Source of the DNA: a bacterium
GTDB taxonomy: Bacteria > Electryoneota > JAOADG01
Direction of reading: 5' to 3'
NCBI GenBank assembly: GCA_026417415.1
Contig: JAOADG010000013.1
Coordinates: forward strand, 1 to 59,575
DNA: 59,575 bases
Positions within the stretch are counted from its first letter, which is position 1; each line of letters begins with the position of its first letter. The position numbers and the translations under genes are program-made. Below the pieces are notes generated by a model that did not search any database, was not told where the DNA came from, and was given only the letters and a program-made list of their open reading frames with translations. Positions 25,387 through 34,214 of this stretch are shown one piece after another.

Positions 25387-26232
25387 ATGCTTACAGGGAT
25401 TATTGGTGCTGGAACGATGGGGGTCGGCATAGCAACGGTGGCAGCACAATCGGGCGATACCGTTTTCGTGTACGATACGGTGGATACTCAGTTGAAAAAA
25501 GCCATCCAACAACTGAGAAATAATTTTACAAAAGCGTATGAAAAAGGAAAAATTGAGAGCATTGAACAAGCCCTTTTACGATGCAACTTTGTAACACAAC
25601 TGTCTCAACTTGATGGATGCGATCTAATCATTGAAGCCGTACCTGAAGTGCTGGAAATCAAAATAGAAACGTTTGAAAAAATTGAAAAACTAATTCCTGA
25701 AAGTACGATTCTTGCTACGAACACCTCTTCTTTATCCATCAATCAGTTAGCAAATGCATTAAAGAATCCGAAACGTTTTTTTGGACTTCATTTTTTTAAC
25801 CCGGTACCTTTGATGAAATTGGTGGAAGTAATTCCATCGTTAAAAAGCGACCTTTCTTTCTTGCCATCAATGATTGAACGTATGAAACAATGGAATAAAG
25901 TTCCCGTACATACGAAAGATTCTCCCGGCTTTATCGTAAATCGGTTAGCAAGACCTTATTATGGTGAAGCACTTCACATATTATCCGAGAAAATTGCAGA
26001 TATCCCAACCATTGATCGAATTATGAAATCCGCAGGTTTTAAGATGGGTCCATTTGAGTTGATGGATCTTATCGGGTTAGATGTTAATTTTGCTGCCACC
26101 CAGTCCATCTATAAGGGATTTTTCTACGATCCTCGTTTTAGACCTCATCCAATTCAAGAGAATATGGTGAATGCTGGTTTACTTGGTAGAAAAACTAAAA
26201 AAGGGTTTTACAATTATGAGGAGGAAAAGTGA
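25387..26232 (+). CDS. 3-hydroxyacyl-CoA (3-hydroxybutyryl-CoA) dehydrogenase, NAD-binding protein
   Basis: This enzyme oxidises 3-hydroxyacyl-CoA to 3-oxoacyl-CoA with NAD+. The 281-residue protein has the Rossmann motif GIIGAGTMGVGIA at the N-terminus, the NTSSLSINQLA and FFGLHFFNPVPLMKLVEVI segments (catalytic His in LHFFNP), KDSPGFIVNR, and a single C-terminal helical domain (GPFELMDLIGLDV). That is the size of Hbd. Its TGA overlaps the GTG start of the next gene, a C-terminal-domain homologue, so the two probably replace the longer PaaH-type didomain enzyme. Confidence 0.88.
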   Translation: MLTGIIGAGTMGVGIATVAAQSGDTVFVYDTVDTQLKKAIQQLRNNFTKAYEKGKIESIEQALLRCNFVTQLSQLDGCDLIIEAVPEVLEIKIETFEKIEKLIPESTILATNTSSLSINQLANALKNPKRFFGLHFFNPVPLMKLVEVIPSLKSDLSFLPSMIERMKQWNKVPVHTKDSPGFIVNRLARPYYGEALHILSEKIADIPTIDRIMKSAGFKMGPFELMDLIGLDVNFAATQSIYKGFFYDPRFRPHPIQENMVNAGLLGRKTKKGFYNYEEEK

Positions 26233-26927
26233 ATCCTTGGGGACTATTGGGTGAAGCAAGTGCGCGCACGAATTGGGAAAAGTTTTTACTTTCTAAAGAA
26301 ATCCCTTTTTTAGCTATAGATCGCGCACCTATCAAAGAGTTAAAGTCCATTTCTTTAGTTCTCATTGTGGACAATGATTTTCGTTCAAAGTACACCAAAA
26401 AGATTTCGCTATTTGAAGATCATATCAACCCTGATGCACCAATCGTTGCGAATTTAATTGCCGCTTCGGCTGCTCGTCTTACAAAATATCTAAAAAGACC
26501 TAATCGAGTGGTAGGCATTGCAATTTGTCCACCTTTAGGAAAATACACCATTGAGTTTGCTACTACTGAAATCACCGAAGAAAAGATGATAGCGACTGCC
26601 CTTCAAGAGTTGAAGCGTTTGGAGTTACCAATAGAGACCATTGGAGATCGATGTGGTGGAGTGTTTCCGAGAACCATTGCGATGTTAATCAACGAAGCAA
26701 CTTTTGCTTTACAAGAAGGATTAGCATCGGCAGAGGAATTGGATCTTGCAATGAAATTCGGTGTAAACTATCCTAAAGGACTATTGGAATGGGGCGACGA
26801 AATTGGAGCAAAATTTATTTTAGATGTCATTGAAGGCATACGTACCGAAACCAGAGATTCACGTTATCGGGCATCACCTTACCTGATTCGACACGCTGCT
26901 ATGAATTTGCCTTTAATCAATTCGTAG
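26229..26927 (+). CDS. 3-hydroxyacyl-CoA dehydrogenase C-terminal-domain protein
   Basis: A 232-residue protein whose second half resembles the C-terminal dimerisation domain of 3-hydroxyacyl-CoA dehydrogenase (GDRCGGVFPRTIAMLINEATFALQEG, then ELDLAMKFGVNYPKGLLEWGD). The first half resembles a degraded Rossmann region (IKELKSISLVLIVDND; no glycine-rich NAD motif), with an IAICPPLGKYTIEFATT segment where LHFFNP would stand. PaaH-type enzymes carry a second such half at their C-terminus, so this gene looks like that half made separately. The start is a GTG at 26229 forming GTGA with the upstream stop, after a GAGG site. It is convergent with, and overlaps by 11 bases, the PgsW-like gene. Confidence 0.8.
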   Translation: MNPWGLLGEASARTNWEKFLLSKEIPFLAIDRAPIKELKSISLVLIVDNDFRSKYTKKISLFEDHINPDAPIVANLIAASAARLTKYLKRPNRVVGIAICPPLGKYTIEFATTEITEEKMIATALQELKRLELPIETIGDRCGGVFPRTIAMLINEATFALQEGLASAEELDLAMKFGVNYPKGLLEWGDEIGAKFILDVIEGIRTETRDSRYRASPYLIRHAAMNLPLINS

Positions 26928-27909
26928 AAGTATTCCAATGATAGATTTTTTTACAACTGCCCGCCGGTGGAAGTGGGGTAGTATCAAAAGGGATTCCCCA
27001 TTTTTTAGCAAGATATTCTGCATAATGCAAATAGATAACGGGAACATTCTGTTGTAAAAACTCTTTTAACATAGAGGGCTCGTTTTCAGGTAGTTCAACT
27101 TTTTTAGTTAGTAGACCTGCACCAATTTCTTTATTGCGTGTGTTCCCTAACGCAGCGATGTTCCCCCCGACAAGAATCACAGCTTTTATCGGACCTTCTT
27201 TTTGTATGGCTTTTATTCTTTGTTGGATTTGTTTCCGAAAAGTTTTTTCCACCAACGGGGTTAGACCATATTTATCCATTGTTTCAGTTAAGATGGTAAT
27301 TCCTTCTTTTGATAAGTTTCTACCTCGATCACTGCTTCCACCAAAAGTCACCAGTTTGGCTCTTTCCCAGTCAGGGATCTCCTGACAAATCGCATCTTCT
27401 AAATCAAGAATAGTAAATTGAGGGTTAGTCATACCCCATTCAGAGGAAGCAAGTGAAAGTTGTACGATAGGTTTCGCTCCTAAGGCACGTATTCCACACA
27501 TCCCAGCAAGATAAAAGCCCGGAAAACTTCCGGTAGCTATGATAGCCACTTTATCACCGGCTTGGACGCCTGATTCATAAAGCCATCGGGTTACCAATGC
27601 TGCAAAGTCCGGGGTTAACGAAGTGCGTTTAGAGCTTAGTTGACCTAATGTAGAGACGATAGGACTTTCGTCTGGTCCAATCAAACCCGTGCGATTGGGA
27701 TCAATATCTGAGTCAATTTCACCAATTTTTTCTAAATGTGCTTTTTGCGCTATCTTTAGAGTGCGCTCCATTTCTTGAGCAGCAGTGAGCATAATCTTTT
27801 GTAATTCTTCTTTCGTGTAAAGTCGTGTTTTTATTTTTAATCGTGAACAAGCGTCACTATTCCAAAAGAAAACCCAAACGATGAGGATAAAGTGTATCAC
27901 AGATTTCAT
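26917..27909 (-). CDS. Poly-gamma-glutamate system protein (PgsW-like)
   Basis: The 330-residue protein starts with a membrane anchor or signal (about residues 4-18). A family-specific DPNRTGLIGPDESPI segment (about 71-85) and GQLSSKRTSLTPDFAALVTRWL follow, then two nucleotide-binding-like stretches (DKVAIIATGSFPGFYLAGM; AVILVGGNIAALGN). This pattern is that of the poly-gamma-glutamate system proteins found beside pgsB/pgsC capsule genes in various bacteria; the molecular role is not established. No pgsB, pgsC or pgsA is in the window. The ATG lies inside the 5' end of ggt on the other strand. Only a weak ribosome site is visible. Confidence 0.75.
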   Translation of the reverse strand: MKSVIHFILIVWVFFWNSDACSRLKIKTRLYTKEELQKIMLTAAQEMERTLKIAQKAHLEKIGEIDSDIDPNRTGLIGPDESPIVSTLGQLSSKRTSLTPDFAALVTRWLYESGVQAGDKVAIIATGSFPGFYLAGMCGIRALGAKPIVQLSLASSEWGMTNPQFTILDLEDAICQEIPDWERAKLVTFGGSSDRGRNLSKEGITILTETMDKYGLTPLVEKTFRKQIQQRIKAIQKEGPIKAVILVGGNIAALGNTRNKEIGAGLLTKKVELPENEPSMLKEFLQQNVPVIYLHYAEYLAKKWGIPFDTTPLPPAGSCKKIYHWNTSTN

Positions 27910-29628
27910 AAAATTATTCTTTTGATTGTTTTAACGGGATTTGTACCGATTCATTGGTTAATAGGATGTGCCTATAAAAAAGTAACGAAAACTACTGAAC
28001 CGCCCAAATTCACCATCCCCTTTCAACATTCAACTCCTATTTCAACCAGTAAAGGTCTGGCGGTAACTGCTCATCCATATGCTTCTGCTGCGGCAGCAGA
28101 AATTTTAAAATCGGGGGGAAATGCTGCTGCCGCTGGAATTACCGCTTTAACAGTATTATCGGTTGCAGAGCCACACGCAAGCGGTGTCGGTGGTGGTGGC
28201 TTTGCGTTGTATTATGATACGAAAGCAGGATTGGTGCGATTACTTGATTATCGTGAAACAGCACCACAACTGGTTGACACTGCACTTTATTACCAACCTT
28301 CAGACACTTTTCGCATGCGGTTACAACACGGTGGATCTTCAGTGTTAACACCGGGTGCACCTGCTGGATGGCAAAAGTTATACCGTTCCTTTTCCAATCA
28401 ACCATTGTCAAAGTTGCTGATGCCAGCAATTCAATTGGCAGATACAGGATATGTACCCAGTGAAAAACAAAAGAAAATGATTTTAGAGCATTCCGATGCT
28501 TTATCAGAAAATGAACTTCTAGCAAATCTATTTATTGAACGAAATGAGGAATTACAACCCATTCCCAAAAAGAAACTATTCTTTTCAGCATTATCCAAAA
28601 GTTATCAGATGGCAGCGGCCAGTGAAACCTTTGAAGTGTTTACAGATTCGGTTTTAGGAAATTCAATCGTAGAAACAGTTCAAAAAAGTGGCGGCGCATT
28701 ATCCATCAATGATTTACAACAATATCAAGCCATTTTTAAGAAACCGTTAATCTTTACCTATCGTGGGTACGAAATCTATACCTTGCCTATGCCGTCTGCA
28801 GGTGGAACAGCGGTGGCAGTAGCGTTAAAAATTCTTGAAAAATATCCCTTGAAAGATTTTGGTTGGCAATCCCCCAAACATTTGCATATCGTTGCTGAGG
28901 CCATTCGGCAAGGAATGACCGATGGATTTGCTTGGAGCGGTGATCCTGCTTTTGTACCTACTTATACTGATTCCATATTATCCGAAAAATACATCCAAAA
29001 AGCCACCATCTTGCTTCCTATGGATTCTGTTAGAATGCGTGCCGTTCCTTACGACACTTCTACTTCCCATGGCAATACTACACACTTAGTCATTGCTGAT
29101 TCTGCGGGAAATCTATTGTCGCTAACTCAATCTATCAATTATTTTTTTGGTGCAAAAGTGTATGATCCAAATTCAGGGATACTGCTGAATAACCATGCGG
29201 CAGATTTTGATTGGCGATCGTCAAATCGGAGAAATTCCATCGCTCCTTTACGAAAGCCAAGCAGTTGGATGGCACCCGTGATTATCTTGAAGGATAAAAA
29301 ACCTTACTTAATTGCAGGTAGCCCAGGTGGTCCCAGAATCCCAGCGGTGATGGTGCAACTGATCACGGCGATGGTTGATTTTGAGTTACCCTTGAACCAA
29401 GCGATTGACGCACCACGATTTTTTCCTAATGGAAAACGTTTTGAATACGAACCAAGAATTTCTGAAACTACTTTGGATGAATTAAGAAAGTTAGGATGGG
29501 AATTAAAACCAAGAGAACAAGCAGATCCGTATTTTGGTGGTGCACAAGCCATTCAATTTCTTCCTGATGGTACAAAAATAGGGGTTGGTGATACCAGACG
29601 TGATGGCAAACCTGTGGCTGCAGAATAA
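27892..29628 (+). CDS. ggt: Gamma-glutamyltransferase, probable lipoprotein
   Basis: GGT cleaves or transfers the gamma-glutamyl group of glutathione, gamma-glutamyl peptides or poly-gamma-glutamate. The 578-residue precursor has a lipoprotein signal (LIGC, Cys at 26), the NAAAAGITALTVLSVAEPHASGVGGGGF region of the large subunit, the autoprocessing site and new N-terminal nucleophile T396 (GNTTHLVI), and the small-subunit GSPGGPRIPAVM loop. The start is a GTG with GAGG five bases upstream. It overlaps the divergent PgsW-like gene by 18 bases at the 5' end. The pairing suggests turnover of a gamma-linked glutamate polymer, which is inference. Confidence 0.9.
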   Translation: MYHRFHKIILLIVLTGFVPIHWLIGCAYKKVTKTTEPPKFTIPFQHSTPISTSKGLAVTAHPYASAAAAEILKSGGNAAAAGITALTVLSVAEPHASGVGGGGFALYYDTKAGLVRLLDYRETAPQLVDTALYYQPSDTFRMRLQHGGSSVLTPGAPAGWQKLYRSFSNQPLSKLLMPAIQLADTGYVPSEKQKKMILEHSDALSENELLANLFIERNEELQPIPKKKLFFSALSKSYQMAAASETFEVFTDSVLGNSIVETVQKSGGALSINDLQQYQAIFKKPLIFTYRGYEIYTLPMPSAGGTAVAVALKILEKYPLKDFGWQSPKHLHIVAEAIRQGMTDGFAWSGDPAFVPTYTDSILSEKYIQKATILLPMDSVRMRAVPYDTSTSHGNTTHLVIADSAGNLLSLTQSINYFFGAKVYDPNSGILLNNHAADFDWRSSNRRNSIAPLRKPSSWMAPVIILKDKKPYLIAGSPGGPRIPAVMVQLITAMVDFELPLNQAIDAPRFFPNGKRFEYEPRISETTLDELRKLGWELKPREQADPYFGGAQAIQFLPDGTKIGVGDTRRDGKPVAAE

Positions 29629-29642
29629 TCGGGTTGTTTAAC

Positions 29643-30935
29643 TTAAGTTTTTGGTTGACTCCGAAAATTTGCGCGTTCTGCTTTCGTTTTTTCAAACCAA
29701 TATCGGAACATATCTTCAATTTCCGTTACGAATACTTGTTTTCGTCTTGACATTACTATCTTTGCGGTTTCAATGGCTTTTTCCAATTGATGTTCCCGTA
29801 ACCAATCAGCTCCCCCCCAACTGAAAGAGGGAACAACCGTTGGAGGAAAACCAGCACCAAATAAATTCACAGCAATGCCTGTAACAGTACCGGTATTAAG
29901 TTGTAACCCAATGGAAGTTTTGGTATGATCGCCGAGTAGGCAACCGATATGAATTTCACCCGTTTCAATACGATGACCCTGAATGGTAATGGTAATCGGG
30001 CCATAAGTATTTTTTAGATCCGAGTTATTGGTTCCTGCTCCAATGTTTACCCAACTACCGATCACCGCAGTCCCAATGTATCCATCGTGTTGTTTATTGG
30101 AGTAACCCATCCAAAGGGAGTTTTGGATTTCGCCACCCAGTTTACATATCGGTCCTATGCTACTTGGTCCATAGAGCCGTAATCCTGAACGCAATGTGCA
30201 ACCTTCACCAATGGCTAATGGTCCTTTGAGAAACACTTGACTTTCAATCACTACATCCTTTGAAATCAAGATTGGACCTTCGCTGGCATCAAATACAATT
30301 TGTTCTCCGATTTGTACACTCGGGTGAATAAAAATCAAATCAGATTGAATAAAATGATTGCTTTGAGAAAAAGAAGAACTGCTTTTCAATTCAAAACCTT
30401 GTTGTACTGTTTCTTGAATTGAAGTTACCAAATGTTCGTCCAATTTTTTTAATGCATCAAAAGGATGTTGGATTAAAGGAATATGTTCTGAAATTTGAAT
30501 GGTCTTAACACCAAGCGAAAAAAAACTTTCGTTTGAAAAACCATTTTCACTCACTTGACGTAAAAGTTTCTGCTGATTTGTTTCAGTGAGCATAGCGGCG
30601 ATGATTTCTATACGATGGTTAGATTCCTGAAAGAGTATCCATTCCTCATCATCTTGAATGGAAAAAACAGGTTTAGCACGAACCATACGTCCGTTAAGGA
30701 GTAAACAGCGAGAGGAAACGGAAGTATTGACTTTCGTATTTGGATGGAGATGTTTTTGCCATTGTACCAAATGGGGACGAACCCAACGAACGAGTTCTCC
30801 GTTCCAACCAAAAAGGGAGTATTCCCTAAGTAAACCATTACCAAAACGAATAGCCCATATCGGACGGAGCATTCCAATGCCACCAAAAAAATCACAAAAT
30901 TCATCTTCAAAAAGAATGATAGAAGTAGGTATCAT
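29643..30935 (-). CDS. Putative sugar nucleotidyltransferase with left-handed beta-helix (GlmU-like)
   Basis: The N-terminal region (IILFEDEFCDFFGGIGMLRPIWAIRFG) matches the GlmU-related putative nucleotidyltransferase family (NTP_transf_4 type), which lacks the classical GlmU nucleotide motif. The second half (about residues 190-370) is a hexapeptide-repeat left-handed beta-helix, visible in IGEQIVFDASEGPILISKD, VNIGAGTNNSDLKN and IGLQLNTGTVTGIAVNLFG. In GlmU this part is an acetyltransferase with GAGTITxN; here the equivalent is GAGTNNSD. At 430 residues it may work in cell-wall or glycan precursor synthesis. A GAGGG site precedes the ATG. It is convergent with ggt. Confidence 0.78.
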   Translation of the reverse strand: MIPTSIILFEDEFCDFFGGIGMLRPIWAIRFGNGLLREYSLFGWNGELVRWVRPHLVQWQKHLHPNTKVNTSVSSRCLLLNGRMVRAKPVFSIQDDEEWILFQESNHRIEIIAAMLTETNQQKLLRQVSENGFSNESFFSLGVKTIQISEHIPLIQHPFDALKKLDEHLVTSIQETVQQGFELKSSSSFSQSNHFIQSDLIFIHPSVQIGEQIVFDASEGPILISKDVVIESQVFLKGPLAIGEGCTLRSGLRLYGPSSIGPICKLGGEIQNSLWMGYSNKQHDGYIGTAVIGSWVNIGAGTNNSDLKNTYGPITITIQGHRIETGEIHIGCLLGDHTKTSIGLQLNTGTVTGIAVNLFGAGFPPTVVPSFSWGGADWLREHQLEKAIETAKIVMSRRKQVFVTEIEDMFRYWFEKTKAERANFRSQPKT

Positions 30936-31068
30936 AAAACCCTCACAAAAAAGAGATTGATCAACTAACGTTTTTTCATTTTGTTATTTTGTTATTGTAT
31001 GGAATAAAATTTTATTTTATTATTATGAATTCATAATGAAACTTTTAGAATGAATAAAGGAGATGGTC

Positions 31069-31428
31069 ATGAACCAAAAAGCGAATATCCGTATTTCTAA
31101 AAAAGACATCATCAATCGTGTTGCAAGCAAAGCCAATTGTGAAACTAAAGAAGCATCAAGGTTTACTGATGCGGTCATCAACGTTTTACGTGACTTGTTT
31201 GTAAATGCTGATCCGGGCACAAAGATCATCCTAAGAGAATTGGGCCATTTTCTAATTTACCAAACCAATCCCAGAAAATCTGCACATAATCCTAAAGCTC
31301 CGCATATTAAAATTCAAGTCCCTGCACGAAGAAGAGTGGTATTTAAACCCAGTAAAGTGATTAAAGACGCTTTACACGAACCCATGAGTTCAGAAGGGGC
31401 GGCTAGAGAACAAAAAGTCATTCTTTAA
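31069..31428 (+). CDS. HU/IHF-family DNA-binding protein
   Basis: A nucleoid-associated histone-like protein. Residues 8-92 form the HU fold (ISKKDIINRVASKANCETKEASRFTDAVINVL, then the GTKIILRELGHFLIYQTNPRKSAHNP arm with the conserved Arg-Lys and Asn-Pro, then VPARRRVVFKPSKVIKDAL). A 20-residue acidic-to-neutral tail follows that standard HU lacks. The start is placed at the ATG at 31069, six bases after GGAG; the earlier ATG at 31063 abuts that site. The upstream 130 bases are extremely AT-rich and hold no gene, consistent with a strong promoter. Confidence 0.9.
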   Translation: MNQKANIRISKKDIINRVASKANCETKEASRFTDAVINVLRDLFVNADPGTKIILRELGHFLIYQTNPRKSAHNPKAPHIKIQVPARRRVVFKPSKVIKDALHEPMSSEGAAREQKVIL

Positions 31429-31429
31429 G

Positions 31430-32218
31430 TTAAGGCAATCCTAAAGTAGTTCCACCATCGCATAAAATTGTTTGACCAGTGATATAACTTGCACGCTCAC
31501 TTGCTAGAAATGCCGCGAGGTATCCTAACTCCATAGGTTTCCCAAATCGTTGAACTGGAATTTTTGCAAGTGCGGCTTGTTTCTCAATTTCAACGCTTGT
31601 TTGATTTTTTTCGGCACGAATTTTTAACAAATGATGGATTCGGTCCGTTTCAAAAGATCCGGGTGCTAATCCGTTGATGGTAATCCCAAAAGGTGCCCAT
31701 TCACGTGCTGCTGTACGGATAAAACCCACCAAACCACTACGCATCACATTGGATAATGCTAAACCCTGAATGGGTTCTCGCATACTACTGGATCCGACGA
31801 TCAAAATTCTACCATGCTGATGATTACGAAAGATAGGGACAAAAGCACGACACCAGCGTATCACAGAACCGATTAACAAATCAAAAGCAGCGTGCCATTC
31901 TTGTTCAGAAAAATCCAACAAATTCCCAGCAGGAGGCCCCCCATGATTTAATACCAAAACACGGATTGAGGATAATTCTTTTTGAAAGAAAGAGATACAT
32001 TCATCTACCGTAGTTGGTTGTGACATATCTCCGCTTTGAATCGTGATGTTAGTAAGTGGATACTGTTCTTGAAGTGTTTGTTTTGCTGCGATTAGATTGT
32101 CCATAGTTCTGGAAATTAAATGCAAATTCCAACCTTCTGCCGCCAATGCTTGGGCAATCCCCAATCCTAATCCTTTTGAACCGCCAGTTACAATTGCCCT
32201 TAATAGCTGTTGTTGCAT
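31430..32218 (-). CDS. SDR-family oxidoreductase with altered active site
   Basis: A 262-residue short-chain dehydrogenase with the NAD(P)-binding motif TGGSKGLG (11-18), NHGG (91-94), the catalytic-Ser strand (ILIVGSSSM, about 138-146) and the INGLAPGSFETDR cofactor loop. Where the family has Tyr-x-x-x-Lys, this protein reads S156-N-V-M-R160, so the catalytic Tyr and Lys are both changed. A subgroup of bacterial SDRs annotated as 3-oxoacyl-ACP-reductase-like has the same SNxxR pattern, so this is probably a conserved variant rather than decay. Substrate unknown. An AAAGGA site precedes the ATG. It is convergent with HU and divergent from add. Confidence 0.85.
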   Translation of the reverse strand: MQQQLLRAIVTGGSKGLGLGIAQALAAEGWNLHLISRTMDNLIAAKQTLQEQYPLTNITIQSGDMSQPTTVDECISFFQKELSSIRVLVLNHGGPPAGNLLDFSEQEWHAAFDLLIGSVIRWCRAFVPIFRNHQHGRILIVGSSSMREPIQGLALSNVMRSGLVGFIRTAAREWAPFGITINGLAPGSFETDRIHHLLKIRAEKNQTSVEIEKQAALAKIPVQRFGKPMELGYLAAFLASERASYITGQTILCDGGTTLGLP

Positions 32219-32328
32219 TTGTTATCCTTTCAAGGTTGAAATAGAAAAATGTAAAAAGAATAAAAAAGATACAACAGAAAGTAGAATTTTGAATCAACGA
32301 ATAGTATTTTAAAGAAAAGAGTATCATC

Positions 32329-33417
32329 ATGTCTGTACATACCTATTTAGCACTCCCTGACGAAACGCATAAAGATTTATCGGTTACTTATGAAATCGTT
32401 AAACAATGGCCTAAAACTGATCTTCATTGCCATTTAGATGGTAGTATGCGTGTTTCAACCATTTGGGAGTTGGCAAAAAAACAACACGTGGACTTGGGTG
32501 TATCTACTATAGAAGAGTTGGAACAAAAGTTAAAAGTAGGTGAACGTGCACAAAATCTTCGTGAGTATCTTGAACCTTTTCATTTGGTCAATTTAGTCCT
32601 ACAAGAAGAAGATGCTTTGGAGCGTGCTGCGTACGAATTGGCTGAAGATGCATGGAACGAAGGAGTGTGGTATCTTGAAGTGCGATTTTCACCAATATTG
32701 CACGTTCATAAAGGTTTGCGACTTACGCAAATTATGGATGCGGTGCTTCATGGTTTACACCGTGCGGAACGAGATTTGGGAATACGAACCGGTGTAATTG
32801 TTTGTGGGATACGGTCCATTGAACCTGAAACTTCTTTACGGTTGGCTGAGTTAACAATTGCTTACAAAAATCGTGGAGTGGTTGCATTTGATTTGGCAGG
32901 TATTGAGGACAACTTTCCAGCAAAGGATCATGCCGATGCTTTTTATTTGATTAGAAAAAACAATATCAATTGTACCGTGCATGCAGGAGAAGCATGGGGT
33001 CCTGATAGCATCAGTCAAGCACTACACAATTTATCTACTCACCGAATCGGTCACGGAACGCGTTTGAAAGAAAATGGGGATTTGATGAATTACATTAATG
33101 ATCATCGGATTCCTCTTGAAATGTGTATCACTTCAAACGTACAAACCAAAGTGGTGCGTTCCTTTGAACAACATCCTATCCGCTTCTACTACGATTATGG
33201 GCTACGGGTATCCATTAATACAGACAACCGTTTGATTAGCAATACCAGCATTACAGAAGAGTTTATGAGAGCACACCGCTATTGCGGGTTAAATCGTTCT
33301 GAACTCGAAGATATTGTCATTATGGGTTGGAAGTCGGCATTTTTACCTTATCGCGACAAAGCTTATTTGCTAAAAAAAGTATTGTTTGAATTAGAAAAAT
33401 CCAGAGTTCCTTTTTAG
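32329..33417 (+). CDS. add: Adenosine deaminase
   Basis: Converts adenosine or deoxyadenosine to inosine in purine salvage. The 362-residue amidohydrolase shows the zinc-binding DLHCHLDGS motif (about residues 28-36), VHAGEAWGPDSI (zinc His and catalytic Glu), HRIGHGTRL, and the SINTDNRLISNT segment with the zinc Asp. The last motif has Asp-Asn rather than Asp-Asp, a variant known in many bacterial adenosine deaminases. The ribosome site is weak. It is 27 bases upstream of elbB and may be co-transcribed with it. Confidence 0.92.
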   Translation: MSVHTYLALPDETHKDLSVTYEIVKQWPKTDLHCHLDGSMRVSTIWELAKKQHVDLGVSTIEELEQKLKVGERAQNLREYLEPFHLVNLVLQEEDALERAAYELAEDAWNEGVWYLEVRFSPILHVHKGLRLTQIMDAVLHGLHRAERDLGIRTGVIVCGIRSIEPETSLRLAELTIAYKNRGVVAFDLAGIEDNFPAKDHADAFYLIRKNNINCTVHAGEAWGPDSISQALHNLSTHRIGHGTRLKENGDLMNYINDHRIPLEMCITSNVQTKVVRSFEQHPIRFYYDYGLRVSINTDNRLISNTSITEEFMRAHRYCGLNRSELEDIVIMGWKSAFLPYRDKAYLLKKVLFELEKSRVPF

Positions 33418-33444
33418 AACTTGTTCTATAGAATAGGAGGTTTT

Positions 33445-34110
33445 ATGGCAAAAAAAGTAGGCGTCATATTAGCGGGATGTGGATACTTAGACGGTGCAGA
33501 AATCCAAGAAGCAATACTCACTATGTTGTATTTAGATCGGGAGGGGGCTGAGATTGTTGCCATGGCACCGGATAAACCACAAGCCCATGTGATTAACCAC
33601 CTCACAGGAAAAGAAATGATTGGTGAAACCAGAAATATTTTGGTCGAATCAGCAAGAATCGCTCGAGGAAAAATCAGTACTGTAGATCCCAATATCGCAG
33701 CTACGATTGATGCATTGATTTTACCGGGTGGTTTTGGTGTGGCTAAAAATATCTGTACCTATGCTTTTGATGGGGTGAATTGTTCTGTAGATGAAAATGT
33801 GGCAAACTTAATCCAAAGAATGCATCAATTGAAAAAACCCATTGGTGCTATTTGTATATCTCCAGTGGTACTTGCTAAGGTGTTAGGAAAAGAAAATGTC
33901 TCACCTATCTTGACCATTGGTACGGATCCTAATACTGCAAAAGATATTGAAAAACTCAAGGGAAAACATTTGAATTGCTCTGTGTCTGATTATGTGATTG
34001 ACAGAGAAAATAAATTGGTATCTACACCTGCATGGATGCTGGGTCCAAAAATTAGTGACATTGCCAAAGGGATTGAAAAGTTGGTGTTAGAAATACTTTC
34101 CATGTGTTAA
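33445..34110 (+). CDS. elbB: ElbB-like DJ-1/PfpI family glyoxalase
   Basis: A 221-residue class I glutamine amidotransferase-like protein of the ElbB group, which is annotated as an isoprenoid-biosynthesis glyoxalase in E. coli. Diagnostic segments are VILAGCGYLDGAEIQEA at the N-terminus, ALILPGGFGVAKN in the middle and GAICISPVVLAKVL with the nucleophile Cys. The C-terminal LVSTPAWMLGPKISDIAKGI fits the family. The start at 33445 has GGAGG four bases upstream; an earlier in-frame ATG at 33421 has no ribosome site. Confidence 0.9.
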   Translation: MAKKVGVILAGCGYLDGAEIQEAILTMLYLDREGAEIVAMAPDKPQAHVINHLTGKEMIGETRNILVESARIARGKISTVDPNIAATIDALILPGGFGVAKNICTYAFDGVNCSVDENVANLIQRMHQLKKPIGAICISPVVLAKVLGKENVSPILTIGTDPNTAKDIEKLKGKHLNCSVSDYVIDRENKLVSTPAWMLGPKISDIAKGIEKLVLEILSMC

Positions 34111-34131
34111 GAGTACCTCTTCAGTTGAATC

Positions 34132-34160
34132 AAAAAAGAGGGAATTATCCCTCTTTTTTG
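34132..34160 (+). terminator. Rho-independent terminator after elbB
   Basis: A 12-bp perfect stem (34132-34143 with 34148-34159), with six A:T pairs at its base and a four-base ATTA loop, followed by GTTTTGTT. It lies 22 bases after elbB and separates it from the tetR-like operon. Confidence 0.85.
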
Positions 34161-34185
34161 TTTTGTTGAATTTACAACTTATATT

Positions 34186-34201
34186 TTAAACAAACGTTTA
34201 A
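34186..34201. promoter_or_regulatory. Inverted repeat before the TetR-family gene (candidate operator)
   Basis: TTAAAC and GTTTAA flank a four-base AAAC spacer, ending 13 bases before the start codon. A short palindrome directly upstream of a TetR-family gene that leads its own transporter operon is the usual place for an autoregulatory operator. The site is AT-rich, so chance is possible. Confidence 0.45.
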
Positions 34202-34214
34202 TTTAATTAAGTGT

